DNA from: Marinobacter xestospongiae
GTDB taxonomy: Bacteria; Pseudomonadota; Gammaproteobacteria; Pseudomonadales; Oleiphilaceae
Assembly (NCBI RefSeq): GCF_023156385.1
Contig: NZ_JAKZAK010000013.1
Span: 86,168 to 150,167 of the forward strand
Direction: 5' to 3'
DNA: 64,000 nucleotides
Positions 36,453 through 45,425 of this stretch are shown here, piece after piece (position 1 is the first letter of the stretch; every line of letters starts with the position of its first letter). A model generated the notes under the pieces. It ran no database searches, was not told where the DNA came from, and worked only from the letters and a program-made list of their open reading frames with translations. The position numbers were made by a program, and so were the translations under genes.

Positions 36453-39038
36453 ATGTCTGCGATGACACTCAAGTCACTGGTTGAGAAGCTCAATGAGGCG
36501 GGTAAGGAGTCGCTGGAAACGTCTGTGGGTCTGTGTTTCCAGCGCACCCACCACACCGTAGAGCTGGAGCACCTGCTGAAGAGCATGGTGCGGACCGACG
36601 ATCCTGACCTGGTGGGGGTGTTCCGTCACTTTGGCCTGGATCTCGGTCGCCTGGACGCCCAGCTGGAGGCAGGCCTGGAAACCTTCCGCACGGGCAGCGG
36701 CGCTACGCCCAGCCTGTCGCCCCGGATGGTGGACCTGTTCCGTCAGTGCTGGCTGGATACGTCCATCGAGTTTGGTGAGCCCACCATGCGCGGTGCCACT
36801 CTGCTGTACAGCATGTTGAACGACCCCGCCATGGCGGCACTGGCGACCCGCAATGCCGGCGAGCTGAACGGCATTGACCCGGCCCGTCTGCTGGCCGAGT
36901 GGGCCAACATCCGGGCCTCGCTCTCCGCGGAGGAGGCCGCCGCCTCCAGCAAACCGGCCAAGGCCAAGGGCAAGAAGGAACAGCACCTGGCGCAGTACAC
37001 CGTCGACCTCACGGCCCAGGCTGCCGACGGACTCCTGGACCCGGTCATCGGCCGCGACGATGAGATCCGTCAGGTGATTGATATTCTCACCCGTCGTCGT
37101 CAGAACAACCCGATCCTCACCGGCGAGGCCGGCGTGGGCAAAACCGCGGTGGTGGAAGGACTGGCGCGTCGCATTGCCGAGGGGAATGTTCCCGAGATCC
37201 TGAAGCCAGCGCGTCTGCTGACCTTGGATCTGGCGCTGTTGCAGGCTGGTGCCGGTGTGAAAGGGGAATTCGAAAATCGTCTCAAAGGGGTGATTGAAGA
37301 GGTCAAAGCCTCGGAACGGCCGATTATCCTGTTCATCGATGAGGCTCATAACATGGTGGGCGCCGGTGGCCAGGCTGGCCAGAACGACGCCGCCAACCTG
37401 CTCAAGCCGGCCCTGGCGCGGGGAGAGCTGCGGACCATCGCGGCGACAACCTGGGCGGAGTACCGCAAGTACTTTGAAAAAGACGCTGCCCTGACCCGCC
37501 GTTTCCAGGTGGTCAAGGTGGACGAGCCGGATGAGGCCATCGCCGTTCAGATTCTCCGTGGTCTGGTGCCGACTCTGGAGGCCCACCATGGTGTTGGCAT
37601 TGCCGACGATGCCCTGCGGGCTGCGGTGGTGCTGTCGACCCGTTTCCTGGCCAGTCGTCAGTTGCCGGACAAGGCGGTGGCGCTGCTGGATACCGCCTGT
37701 GCCCGGGTCGCCATGAGTCAGGCCAGCGTGCCGTCGCCAGTGGAGCGGGCGCGTGCGGAGGTGACTGCCCTGGAACAGGAACTGGACCTGCTGTCCCGCG
37801 AATCCCGTTTTGGTATCGATCACAGCGCGCGCCAGGACCAGTTGGACACCCGCCTGCATCAGGCCCGTGAGTCGCTGGTTAGCCTGGAGGCCGAGTGGGA
37901 CAGCGAGCGGGAGCTGGTGGCTGAAGCCGCCGGTATCAGCAAGGTCCTGCTTGACGAGGAAAATGACGACGACAAACAGCGCCTGAACGAAATTCGCGCC
38001 ACCCTGGCGGAGCGGGAACAGGTGATGGTGCACTGGCAGGTGGACACCCAGCTCGTATCCGAGGTGTTGTCCGACTGGACCGGCATTCCCCTGGGCCGGA
38101 TGCAGTCTGACGAAGTGGCCGGCATCCTCAAATTGGCCACCACGCTCAAGGAGCGGGTCACCGGCCAGGATCACGCCCTGGATGACATTGCCCGTACCAT
38201 TCAGGTGGCCCGGGCCGAACTCGCCGACGAGAAGAAACCCCTCGGGGTGTTCCTGCTGGTTGGCCCCAGCGGTGTTGGTAAGACCGAAACCGCACTGGCA
38301 CTGGCGGAGCAGGTCTACGGCAGCGAATCGAACATGACCGTCATCAACATGTCCGAGTTCAAGGAAGAGCACAAGGTTTCCCAGTTGGTGGGGTCACCTC
38401 CCGGATACGTTGGCTATGGCGAGGGCGGGGTGCTGACTGAAGCGGTACGACGCAAGCCCTACAGCGTAATCCTGCTGGATGAGATGGAGAAGGCCCATCC
38501 CGGGGTGCAGGACATCTTCTATCAGGTGTTCGACAAAGGCTCACTGCGGGATGGTGAAGGTCGGGATGTGGATTTTCGCAACACCGTGTTGCTGATGACA
38601 TCCAATGCCGCTTCCGAGCACATCTCGGATCTGTACGCTGATGAACTGACTGCGCCGGAGCCCTCGGCCCTGAAGGACGCCATCTGGGACGACCTGCTGG
38701 CGACGTTCAAGCCGGCGTTCCTGGGCCGCACCGTGGTGTTGCCCTACCGGCCACTGGGCGGAGAACAGTTGCAGACCATCGCACGGATGCAGCTGGACCG
38801 GGTCTGTGAGCGGGCTCAGCGTCAGCACGGTGTGACTCTGGGTTACTCCGACGAGGTGATTGAGCGGATCGCGGACAGTGGTCACCAGGCCAGCACGGGC
38901 GCGCGAAACATTCAGCAGGTGATCCAGCGGGACATCCTGCCGAAGCTGTCGGATATCCTGCTGAATGCTATTGCCAATGATGACAAACTGTCAGACCTTA
39001 ACATTGTTGTAGAGGACGAAACCTTCCAGGTTTCCTGA
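36453..39038 (+). CDS. clpV: T6SS sheath-disassembly AAA+ ATPase ClpV (TssH)
   Basis: 861 residues from ATG 36453 (AAGGAAAGG upstream). An N-terminal domain binds contracted sheath TssC. AAA1 has Walker [10 protein letters not shown] (about 224-232) and Walker [11 protein letters not shown]; a coiled-coil middle domain spans about 410-520; AAA2 has GPSGVGKTE (about 604-612) and [13 protein letters not shown]. The variant coiled coil and N-domain separate it from ClpB. It is the last core gene of the long operon. Confidence 0.96.
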   Translation: MSAMTLKSLVEKLNEAGKESLETSVGLCFQRTHHTVELEHLLKSMVRTDDPDLVGVFRHFGLDLGRLDAQLEAGLETFRTGSGATPSLSPRMVDLFRQCWLDTSIEFGEPTMRGATLLYSMLNDPAMAALATRNAGELNGIDPARLLAEWANIRASLSAEEAAASSKPAKAKGKKEQHLAQYTVDLTAQAADGLLDPVIGRDDEIRQVIDILTRRRQNNPILTGEAGVGKTAVVEGLARRIAEGNVPEILKPARLLTLDLALLQAGAGVKGEFENRLKGVIEEVKASERPIILFIDEAHNMVGAGGQAGQNDAANLLKPALARGELRTIAATTWAEYRKYFEKDAALTRRFQVVKVDEPDEAIAVQILRGLVPTLEAHHGVGIADDALRAAVVLSTRFLASRQLPDKAVALLDTACARVAMSQASVPSPVERARAEVTALEQELDLLSRESRFGIDHSARQDQLDTRLHQARESLVSLEAEWDSERELVAEAAGISKVLLDEENDDDKQRLNEIRATLAEREQVMVHWQVDTQLVSEVLSDWTGIPLGRMQSDEVAGILKLATTLKERVTGQDHALDDIARTIQVARAELADEKKPLGVFLLVGPSGVGKTETALALAEQVYGSESNMTVINMSEFKEEHKVSQLVGSPPGYVGYGEGGVLTEAVRRKPYSVILLDEMEKAHPGVQDIFYQVFDKGSLRDGEGRDVDFRNTVLLMTSNAASEHISDLYADELTAPEPSALKDAIWDDLLATFKPAFLGRTVVLPYRPLGGEQLQTIARMQLDRVCERAQRQHGVTLGYSDEVIERIADSGHQASTGARNIQQVIQRDILPKLSDILLNAIANDDKLSDLNIVVEDETFQVS

Positions 39039-39074
39039 TTGGCTAACAGAGCACAGAACAAAAGGTGGTGAGGC

Positions 39075-39566
39075 GTGAAAATACACATGGCGTTGCAAAA
39101 AGTCTCTGGTATTTGTTTCGCTGCACCGTTTAAAATTCTGTCGCTGCTGTTAATGTTCATTGGCGGTTGTGCCAGTCATGGCGATTATGTGTATTTATAT
39201 GACGTGTATGAAGAGTACGCATATAGATTGCAGGAGCGTGACTACGGCTACATCATGGAGGATGCGTTATCCTCCTCCATGCGCAACCGGGGTCTGGAAG
39301 ACCCAAAGGAATTCAGTGACTATTACCCAGTATTGTCAGATTTGCCCGATATACTGGTGAAGAAAACGGCGCACTATGAGTTGAGGGATGGCGGTTTCGG
39401 CTGCCTGACCCTGAACGGATTTGATCGATTTGATCGACCAGCTGTTATTAAGATGGAATTTAAAAGGGAGCAGGAACGCTGGAAGCTGGATTATGTTTCA
39501 GTCGATTACCTCGATTCACCAGCCGGCTTTATCGAAGCGGCTGTGTGTCCGAAACGGCGAGCATAA
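39075..39566 (+). CDS. Putative lipoprotein of unknown function in the T6SS locus
   Basis: 163 residues; the start is GTG 39075 with GGTGAGG upstream (ATG 39087 would shorten an unusually long n-region). The hydrophobic stretch ends in lipobox IGGC (Cys32). The exported part is rich in Tyr and Asp/Glu (YVYLYDVYEEYAY) with no family I recognise. It follows clpV by 36 bases and precedes hcp. Its codon use is more AT-rich than the core genes. It might be an envelope accessory or an immunity protein for an effector no longer next to it. Confidence 0.68.
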   Translation: MKIHMALQKVSGICFAAPFKILSLLLMFIGGCASHGDYVYLYDVYEEYAYRLQERDYGYIMEDALSSSMRNRGLEDPKEFSDYYPVLSDLPDILVKKTAHYELRDGGFGCLTLNGFDRFDRPAVIKMEFKREQERWKLDYVSVDYLDSPAGFIEAAVCPKRRA

Positions 39567-39576
39567 TATCAGGGAC

Positions 39577-39592
39577 TGGTGCTATGTTTGCA
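39577..39592 (+). promoter_or_regulatory. Possible sigma-54 promoter upstream of hcp
   Basis: TGGTGCTATGTTTGCA has the GG and GC dinucleotides at the -24/-12 spacing and a perfect TTGCA, but the CAC part of the -24 element is mismatched. It lies 126 bases before the hcp ATG. A palindromic CCAGAA/TTCTGG at 39631-39649 lies between them. Sigma-54 control of hcp operons is known in other gammaproteobacteria; no VasH-type activator gene is in view. Confidence 0.35.
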
Positions 39593-39717
39593 TCCCCTTT
39601 GCATTGCTATCTGATGGTTGGACAGTGAGCCCAGAATCCGCGGTTCTGGCCTGATGCCGGAACTGGGATAACCATGTCCTCGTTACAGGACGTAACTTAA
39701 AACGCAAGGAGATACAC

Positions 39718-40197
39718 ATGCAAGCGAATACCTATCTGGAGTATGAAGGTATCAAGGGTGAAGCCACCGCAGAACAGTACAAGGATATGATCACTGTTCT
39801 GAGCATGGACTTTAACGTTCATCGCGAGATCTCTTCTTACACCGGTACCGCCATGGACCGTGAAGCGTCCGCTACCCGCCTGGGTGATATCACCATCACC
39901 AAGCTGCAGGACAACGCTTCTCCGGACCTGTTCAAAGAAGCCACCATTGGTAAAGGTAAGAAGGCTACCTTCTACATCACCAAGCAGGGCGAGAAAATTG
40001 AAGAAATCATGAAAATCGAACTGACCGATGCCATGATCTCCAACTACTCCGTGTCTGTTTCCGGTGATCGTCCGGTTGAGTCTGTCACCATTTCCTACAC
40101 CGAAATGACCATGACTGTGACCCCGACCGACGACAAAAACAGCGTTACTGCTCCGCTGGTTTACGGCTACAGCGGCCTCAAAGGCCAGAAGCTCTGA
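39718..40197 (+). CDS. hcp: T6SS inner-tube protein Hcp (TssD)
   Basis: 159 residues. Typical Hcp1-type sequence: YLEYEGIKGEATAEQYKDMI at the start, FNVHREISSYTGTAMDREAS in the extended loop, and ISYTEMTMTVTP. Hexameric rings stack into the expelled tube. There is a strong AAGGAGA ribosome-binding site, and codon use looks highly biased, as expected for an abundant protein. It has its own upstream region and a terminator-like hairpin downstream (40216-40246). Confidence 0.96.
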   Translation: MQANTYLEYEGIKGEATAEQYKDMITVLSMDFNVHREISSYTGTAMDREASATRLGDITITKLQDNASPDLFKEATIGKGKKATFYITKQGEKIEEIMKIELTDAMISNYSVSVSGDRPVESVTISYTEMTMTVTPTDDKNSVTAPLVYGYSGLKGQKL

Positions 40198-40215
40198 TCC
40201 AGGGTTTCCAGCCTG

Positions 40216-40246
40216 CAGAGGGAACCCGTGTGGTTCCCTCTGTTTT
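40216..40246 (+). terminator. Hairpin terminator between hcp and vgrG
   Basis: CAGAGGGAACC (40216-40226) pairs exactly with GGTTCCCTCTG (40232-40242) across a 5-base loop and is followed by TTTT after the G. This is a standard intrinsic terminator. It would set Hcp far above VgrG, with vgrG transcribed by read-through or from a nearby promoter. Confidence 0.8.
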
Positions 40247-40278
40247 CATTCACCGAAACCAGGAAGGCGCGGCGATTC

Positions 40279-42102
40279 ATGGGCAAGGAAAAGCAACACC
40301 ACTTTCTTCAGATTCACAGTTCACTCGGTAAGGACGCGCTGGTCCTTGAGCGGCTGAATGTGCGTGAAGGCATGTCCCGTCTTTTCGAGATACGGGTTGG
40401 GTTTACCGCCAACCAGCGTATCAGTGACATGAAGAAGCACATCGGCGAAGGCGTGAGTGTCAGCCTGAAACTTGGGTCCCAGGGAGGCGGCGGCGAGCGC
40501 TACTTCCATGGCCATTTCCTGAGCATCTGGGAACTGGGCAAACCCTTGCACAACAGCGATGGCCAACGCTACGAGGCCATCATCGTTCCGCGGGCCTGGT
40601 CTGCGGCCAATCGCACCAACTGTCGGATTTTCCAGGATAAAACGGTCAAGAAGATCGTTGAAACTATCCTCGGGGAGCACTCGGTGGCGTTCAGCTGGAA
40701 GGTCAAGAAGGGCCTTTACAACTACCGCTACTGCGTCCAATACAACGAAACCGACTGGGATTTTGTCTGCCGCCTGCTGGCTCACGAGGGTCTCTCGTTC
40801 TTTTTCCAGCACGCTAATGGCTCCCATACCATGGTCATCACCGACCATGAGAAAGCCTATCCCAAGGCTGCCGAAGGGTCCGTCGTGTTCTGTTCCCGAC
40901 CGACCGGATCGGCCCACATCTCCAGCTGGTATGCCGGCTTCAAGGCCACCGCCAACTCCATCATTGAGCACGGCTTTGATTTCGAGACCCCAAAACAGAA
41001 GGTCAAGGACACCAGTAATGAGAAAGTCCCCGGCGGACCTTTTGGTTCCCGGGAACTGTTCGGATATTTTGGCGAGGATCGTCCCATCAAGGACGGCGCC
41101 AGCCTTGCGGCCCTGCATCTCAAGGGGATCGCCCAGGAATCGGAAAGCTATCGGGCAGTGTCGGACTATCGCTCTTTCGGCGTTGGTCTGAAGTTCTCAT
41201 TCAAAGAACATGAGGATGAGATCCCGCCCCACAACGAATTCGTGATCACCGAGATTGCCATTGAAGCGTCGGTACCCCTCAATGCCGACAATCAGCCGTC
41301 GATGGGCAATTTCTTTTACACCAACAGCTTCCGCTGTGTGCCCACCAAGGCGCCCTACGTCCCCCGCAAGCTGCCCAAGCCGATGGTGCCGGGGCTGCAG
41401 ACCGCGACTGTTACCTGCGCGCCGGGGGAAGAGATCTACGTTGACGAGCATGGCCGCATCAAGGTGCAGTTCCATTGGGACCGGGAAGGCAAGTACGACC
41501 AGAAGAGTTCCTGCTGGATTCGTGTCGCCCAGTCCTGGGCCGGTGAGAACTGGGGGGCCCAGTTCATCCCCCGGGAAGGCCAGGAAGTGTTGGTGGAATT
41601 CCTCAGTGGTGATCCGGACCTGCCACTGATCACCGGTTCGGTCTACAACGGCAAGAACAAGATGCCGTACGAACCGTTGTCGAAAAAGAACATCTCCGGC
41701 TTCAAGACCCGCTCCACCACCAAAGGGGGCGGCGCCAACTACAATGAGATCAGTTTCGACGACACCATTGGCAAGGAGTTGCTGCTGGTCCACGCCGAGA
41801 AAGATCACGAGCTGACGGTAGAGCACGACCAGACCGACGACATCAAGAACGATCGCACCACCGAAGTCGGCAATGACGATACCTTGACCGTCCTCAACAA
41901 CCAGACCGTCGACATAACGGGTGACCAGAAGGTCACGGTGGGCAAGACCATCACCGTTGAGGCCGGCCAGAGCATCACCCTGAAGACCGGCGCGGCCAGC
42001 CTGACCATGGAAGCGTCCGGGGCGATCTCCATCAAGGGCACCAGCATCAGCGTGCAGGGCACCACCATTGACATGAAAGCCGCCAAGATCAGCCTGAACT
42101 GA
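40279..42102 (+). CDS. vgrG: T6SS spike protein VgrG (TssI)
   Basis: 607 residues from ATG 40279; the upstream part of the open frame lies across the terminator. A gp27-like base (RLNVREGMSRLFEIRVGF, YNYRYCVQYNETDWDFVCRLLAHEGLSFFF) leads to the gp5 OB-fold (EHGRIKVQFHWDREG, SCWIRVAQSWAG) and a short beta-helix needle rich in V-T repeats ending SLN. No C-terminal effector domain is fused, so cargo must attach through adaptors, PAAR or the needle tip. It heads the effector island. Confidence 0.96.
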   Translation: MGKEKQHHFLQIHSSLGKDALVLERLNVREGMSRLFEIRVGFTANQRISDMKKHIGEGVSVSLKLGSQGGGGERYFHGHFLSIWELGKPLHNSDGQRYEAIIVPRAWSAANRTNCRIFQDKTVKKIVETILGEHSVAFSWKVKKGLYNYRYCVQYNETDWDFVCRLLAHEGLSFFFQHANGSHTMVITDHEKAYPKAAEGSVVFCSRPTGSAHISSWYAGFKATANSIIEHGFDFETPKQKVKDTSNEKVPGGPFGSRELFGYFGEDRPIKDGASLAALHLKGIAQESESYRAVSDYRSFGVGLKFSFKEHEDEIPPHNEFVITEIAIEASVPLNADNQPSMGNFFYTNSFRCVPTKAPYVPRKLPKPMVPGLQTATVTCAPGEEIYVDEHGRIKVQFHWDREGKYDQKSSCWIRVAQSWAGENWGAQFIPREGQEVLVEFLSGDPDLPLITGSVYNGKNKMPYEPLSKKNISGFKTRSTTKGGGANYNEISFDDTIGKELLLVHAEKDHELTVEHDQTDDIKNDRTTEVGNDDTLTVLNNQTVDITGDQKVTVGKTITVEAGQSITLKTGAASLTMEASGAISIKGTSISVQGTTIDMKAAKISLN

Positions 42103-42132
42103 TCCTGGCGGCCATGGCTAGGGAGTTTTGCC

Positions 42133-42978
42133 ATGCTGGAAACCCTGCTGGAACAGCGCCAGGCGCTGTTCAACAGCCATCAGGCGCCACTGGCGTTGTT
42201 ACGACAGCTGGACCGACGGCTGCTGTTGTGGTGTGAACACCACCCGGATACCCGTCAGCCGGCAATCTGGCCGCTGACCGACGGGGCCATCGACAGCGGC
42301 CGTTTGGCGCTGTTGTGGCTGGAGACCAACGCTCGCCTGCAGCCAGCGACCCTGGACACCCTGCTGGCGGAGCTGAAAGACAGTTTGGACCAGGACACCG
42401 TGACGGCGGTGCACTGGCAACTGGCGGCCTGCCACAGTGGCGTGTCGCTGCCGGCCGAGGGGATGGTCGCTGAGGCGGCGCCGACGCCGGAAACCGACCT
42501 CTGGTCGGTGATGGCCCTGGCGCGTCGGGGGCTTGAGGCGGACTGCCCCTCGCCCTGGTGCGAATGGTTGGCGGCTCTAGAGGCCCTCCGCGCCGGTGAA
42601 TCGGTGGCTGGAACACGGGAGTTGATGCCTCGGTTGTGGCTGGTAGCACAGACGGTCTGGCCGATGTGGTTCTATCCGCTGCTGCTTGCAGCGCAGGAAG
42701 AGCAGCGGCCGACCTTGGTGAACTGGCTGACGGGCCACGTTGACGGCACCGATGTGATCGAGGCCATGGGCGCCTCTGGCTGTGCCCAGTTTGAGCCCTG
42801 GTTGCAGGAACTGGCGGAACAGGGCGGCCCCGACGCGGAGGTGGCCGCCACAGAACTGGAAGGGTTGCAGACCGAGGGTGATGATCCCACCGGTCTGCGA
42901 TTGCGCCAACGGCACTGGTGGGCCAACTGGGCGGGACTTGAAGGCGCGCCCTGGTCTTTGTTCGGCGGCCACTGGTAG
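42133..42978 (+). CDS. Unrecognised VgrG-linked protein
   Basis: 281 residues, cytoplasmic, very rich in Leu, Trp, Ala and Glu and probably all helical (HEAT-like runs such as LLRQLDRRLLLWCEHHPDTRQP and EPWLQELAEQGGPDAEVAATELEGL). No signal peptide, membrane segment or catalytic motif. It begins 30 bases after vgrG and precedes another unknown gene and then the muramidase, the position often held by effector adaptors or chaperones. It lacks the features I would expect of a DUF4123 or DUF1795 adaptor. Function unknown; loading of a cargo onto VgrG is the leading guess. Confidence 0.75.
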   Translation: MLETLLEQRQALFNSHQAPLALLRQLDRRLLLWCEHHPDTRQPAIWPLTDGAIDSGRLALLWLETNARLQPATLDTLLAELKDSLDQDTVTAVHWQLAACHSGVSLPAEGMVAEAAPTPETDLWSVMALARRGLEADCPSPWCEWLAALEALRAGESVAGTRELMPRLWLVAQTVWPMWFYPLLLAAQEEQRPTLVNWLTGHVDGTDVIEAMGASGCAQFEPWLQELAEQGGPDAEVAATELEGLQTEGDDPTGLRLRQRHWWANWAGLEGAPWSLFGGHW

Positions 42979-43060
42979 ACCGTTACCCCGCCCCTTGTCT
43001 GTGCCCAGGGATAACCGGGTGTCTGAACACCGGGGCGGTTGAAACAGGGGAGATCGGACA

Positions 43061-43927
43061 GTGAGCTGGCAACTGGTCAAATTGAACGGCGAGATCGCCG
43101 GTGTGGCCATCGCCGATTGGTTGACGGCAGGGTTTGATCTGCCCGAAGACCAACCACCCGCGCCGGCTGAAAGCGCCGGTGACGCCGATGATGGCCTGCT
43201 GTCCCCTGAGTGGCTGCGCAGCCGCCTGGACACGCGGCTGGCGACCTGGCTGATACTGCCATCGACAGAACAATCCCGGCGGGAACACTGGCAGGCGGCG
43301 CTGGCCGATCTGCCGGTTCAGGTGAGTTTCGGTAGAGCCGGCCTGGCGCTGGCTCTGAGCGCACTGCGCACCCATGACCGGCCGACCCGGCTGATGGCCG
43401 CCGATCAGATCGACGGACGCCAGTGGTTGTCGCTGACATTGGCGCCTGGCAAGCAGGGCGTGACGATTCAACACAGTGCGATGGATGGTCGGCTGGCGGG
43501 GCACAATGACCTGACCTCCCTGCTGGCCCAGGCCCAGATGGCGGAGCCCACCATCGAGGTGCTGGTGTGCCCGGACTACCCCCGGGATGCCGGTCTGGAG
43601 CGGCTGATGCCATTTCTGGCGAGCCTGACCTCCTGGAGTCGGCCCGAGTTGCGTTGGGAATTCCCGGAGCAACTGTTGCCACCCTGCGGTGTGGTCGGTG
43701 CGATCTGGGGGCTGTACTGGTTGTTGGACGGCTACCGCCTGGGGGACTGGCATCGTCCCGGTGCCCTGCTGAGTCTGGATGAGCACAGCCCGCTGGCCGG
43801 AGTGACGGTGGTGGCGCCGGTCCAGGGCAGCGGTGCTCCGGCGTTCGGGCCAGCGGCCCTGGATGCCCCCGCGCTGGGTGACGCGACACAGGATGACGAG
43901 GCAGCGGAGGCCGCACGTTACGGCTGA
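43061..43927 (+). CDS. Unrecognised protein, possibly degenerate thiolase-like, VgrG-linked
   Basis: 288 residues; the GTG start at 43061 follows GGGGAG. It has a Pro/Ala-rich insert near residue 35 and ends in an Ala/Asp-rich tail after VVAPVQGSGAPAFGP. Alternating hydrophobic strands and helices (RAGLALALSALRTHDRPTRL, GVVGAIWGLYWLLDGYRLGD, LAGVTVVAPV) faintly recall the C-terminal half of ketosynthase/thiolase folds, but no active-site Cys-His-His set is evident. Thiolase-like proteins are annotated in some VgrG effector loci. Probably a T6SS accessory acting with the preceding gene; fold assignment is tentative. Confidence 0.7.
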   Translation: MSWQLVKLNGEIAGVAIADWLTAGFDLPEDQPPAPAESAGDADDGLLSPEWLRSRLDTRLATWLILPSTEQSRREHWQAALADLPVQVSFGRAGLALALSALRTHDRPTRLMAADQIDGRQWLSLTLAPGKQGVTIQHSAMDGRLAGHNDLTSLLAQAQMAEPTIEVLVCPDYPRDAGLERLMPFLASLTSWSRPELRWEFPEQLLPPCGVVGAIWGLYWLLDGYRLGDWHRPGALLSLDEHSPLAGVTVVAPVQGSGAPAFGPAALDAPALGDATQDDEAAEAARYG

Positions 43928-43989
43928 AGGCAAGCTGAAGGTAATAGTAACCGAACCGCAGGCCGTGACAATCAAGGGAGCATGAGGTG

Positions 43990-44856
43990 ATGAACCTGCA
44001 GTTAACAGGGAGTGTCGGGTGCGGCGGTGCGAATCGCGCCCAGGATGTACGATTGGTACGGGCCCTGGTGAACGTTCACCGCCGGGCCCGGTCCCAGGCG
44101 GCGTTGCCCATCGAAAGTACCGCCGGCCATGAACTGGATGCGGCCATTGCACGCTTCCAGAGTGATCGCGGCGTCAGTGTGGCCTCAGGCCTGGTTCGTG
44201 CCGGCAGCCAGAGCTGGACCTGGCTGCTGGAAACCCTGGCAGCCTCCCGGACCCGTCAGCCGGTGGTGGCGCCGGGTCAGGGACGCCTGACCTGGGAGGC
44301 GGAAGGCCAGGAAGGCGGGCGCTACCACAGCCGCATTCTGCACGTGCCTTCGGCGTCATCCGGCCTCACTATCGGCCGTGGTTACGACCTGCGCGAACGG
44401 ACCCGTGCTGAAGTCACCCGGCAACTGGCGGCGGCTGGCCTGGCGGCCAACCGTGCCAACACCCTGGCAGGCGCAGTGCGGTTGTCCGGCGCGGCGGCGG
44501 AACAGTTCATCATCGACAACGACCTGCTGGATTTCGAAGTAACGCCCGCTGTCCAGTTGTCGCTGTTTGAGACGGTTTACAGCGAGATGGAACAGGATGT
44601 GATCCGCATCTGCGGCAAGCAGGATGTGCTGGAGCGCTATGGTCCAACCGATTGGGCCGGCCTCGATGGCCGTATCCGCGACACCCTGGTGGACCTGCGG
44701 TTCCGTGGCGATTACACCGGCACCACCCGGCGCCAGGTCCAGCCGCCGGTGGTGGCCAACGACCTGGCTGCCTTCCGTCAGGTGCTGGGCAACGCCAGCC
44801 TGTGGAGTAATGTACCGGCGGACCGCTTCCAGCGCCGGGTGCGCTACCTGGCGTAA
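43990..44856 (+). CDS. Predicted T6SS muramidase effector (peptidoglycan-binding-like + pesticin/lysozyme-like domain)
   Basis: 288 residues from ATG 43990 (GAGCATGAGGTG upstream). Residues 1-85 resemble a peptidoglycan-binding repeat domain (DAAIARFQSDRGVSVASGLVRAGSQSWTWLL). The C-terminal domain from about 98 has a lysozyme-like pattern: WEAEGQEGG (catalytic Glu candidate 103 or 105), GLTIGRGYDL (Thr127, Asp133), matching the Glu-Thr-Asp arrangement of pesticin. There is no signal peptide, so it needs injection to reach the wall. The next gene is a short exported protein, the expected immunity arrangement. Confidence 0.75.
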   Translation: MNLQLTGSVGCGGANRAQDVRLVRALVNVHRRARSQAALPIESTAGHELDAAIARFQSDRGVSVASGLVRAGSQSWTWLLETLAASRTRQPVVAPGQGRLTWEAEGQEGGRYHSRILHVPSASSGLTIGRGYDLRERTRAEVTRQLAAAGLAANRANTLAGAVRLSGAAAEQFIIDNDLLDFEVTPAVQLSLFETVYSEMEQDVIRICGKQDVLERYGPTDWAGLDGRIRDTLVDLRFRGDYTGTTRRQVQPPVVANDLAAFRQVLGNASLWSNVPADRFQRRVRYLA

Positions 44857-44919
44857 GGGGGCGGCCATCGGACACTGCGGTTGGCGCGGTGAAACGGCAG
44901 AGACGAAGGAGCTTGAGGG

Positions 44920-45354
44920 ATGCAACGGTGGTGGCTGTTAGGGCTGTTGATAACCCCCCTGTTGGTGCAGGCCGGTGGTATGGAGCCACCCCAGGTGGAC
45001 GGTCGCGCCATGGACGTGGGCGTAACCCGGTATCAGGGTACCCTCTGGCGTTTTGTCCGCTTCAACACCGAGACCGACTACCCCTGCCTGAGGTTTGAGG
45101 CCATCGACCCGGATCGTGGATGGCAGATCAGCGCCCGGCAGGACGTCTGCGACATCGCAGTATCAGACGGTGAGGTGGTGGATTTTCGTGACACCGCCTA
45201 CACCGGTTTTTCCGCCATTGGCTTCAACCGGGAGCTGGGCGGGTTTGAATTTGACGTGGAGTACATCCGGCGCGCCGCGCCCGGGGAGCAACGGCTGGCG
45301 TGCAGCCTGCCGGTCACCCGGGACGGCCGTTTCGGCAAACTGACGTGCCGATAA
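44920..45354 (+). CDS. Candidate periplasmic immunity protein for the muramidase
   Basis: 144 residues from ATG 44920 (TTGAGGG upstream). A Sec signal peptide (WWLLGLLITPLLVQA, cleavage about residue 18) exports a small beta-rich domain with four cysteines (CLRF, DVCDIA, LACSL, LTCR) that could form two disulfides. It matches no family I know. Its place directly after a wall-degrading effector lacking a signal peptide, and its own export, fit an immunity protein that blocks the muramidase in the periplasm. This is an inference from context. Confidence 0.7.
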   Translation: MQRWWLLGLLITPLLVQAGGMEPPQVDGRAMDVGVTRYQGTLWRFVRFNTETDYPCLRFEAIDPDRGWQISARQDVCDIAVSDGEVVDFRDTAYTGFSAIGFNRELGGFEFDVEYIRRAAPGEQRLACSLPVTRDGRFGKLTCR

Positions 45355-45425
45355 CCGTGTGCCGCCCGGAGGCGGCACCGACCGGATGTCATATCGCAGT
45401 GAATTAAGGCAGGGATTGCACAGAC

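Noticed and set aside
36474..38372. Long minus-strand open frame opposite clpV
   Set aside because: Shadow frame of a highly conserved AAA+ gene; composition is His/Gln/Arg-rich with no motif.
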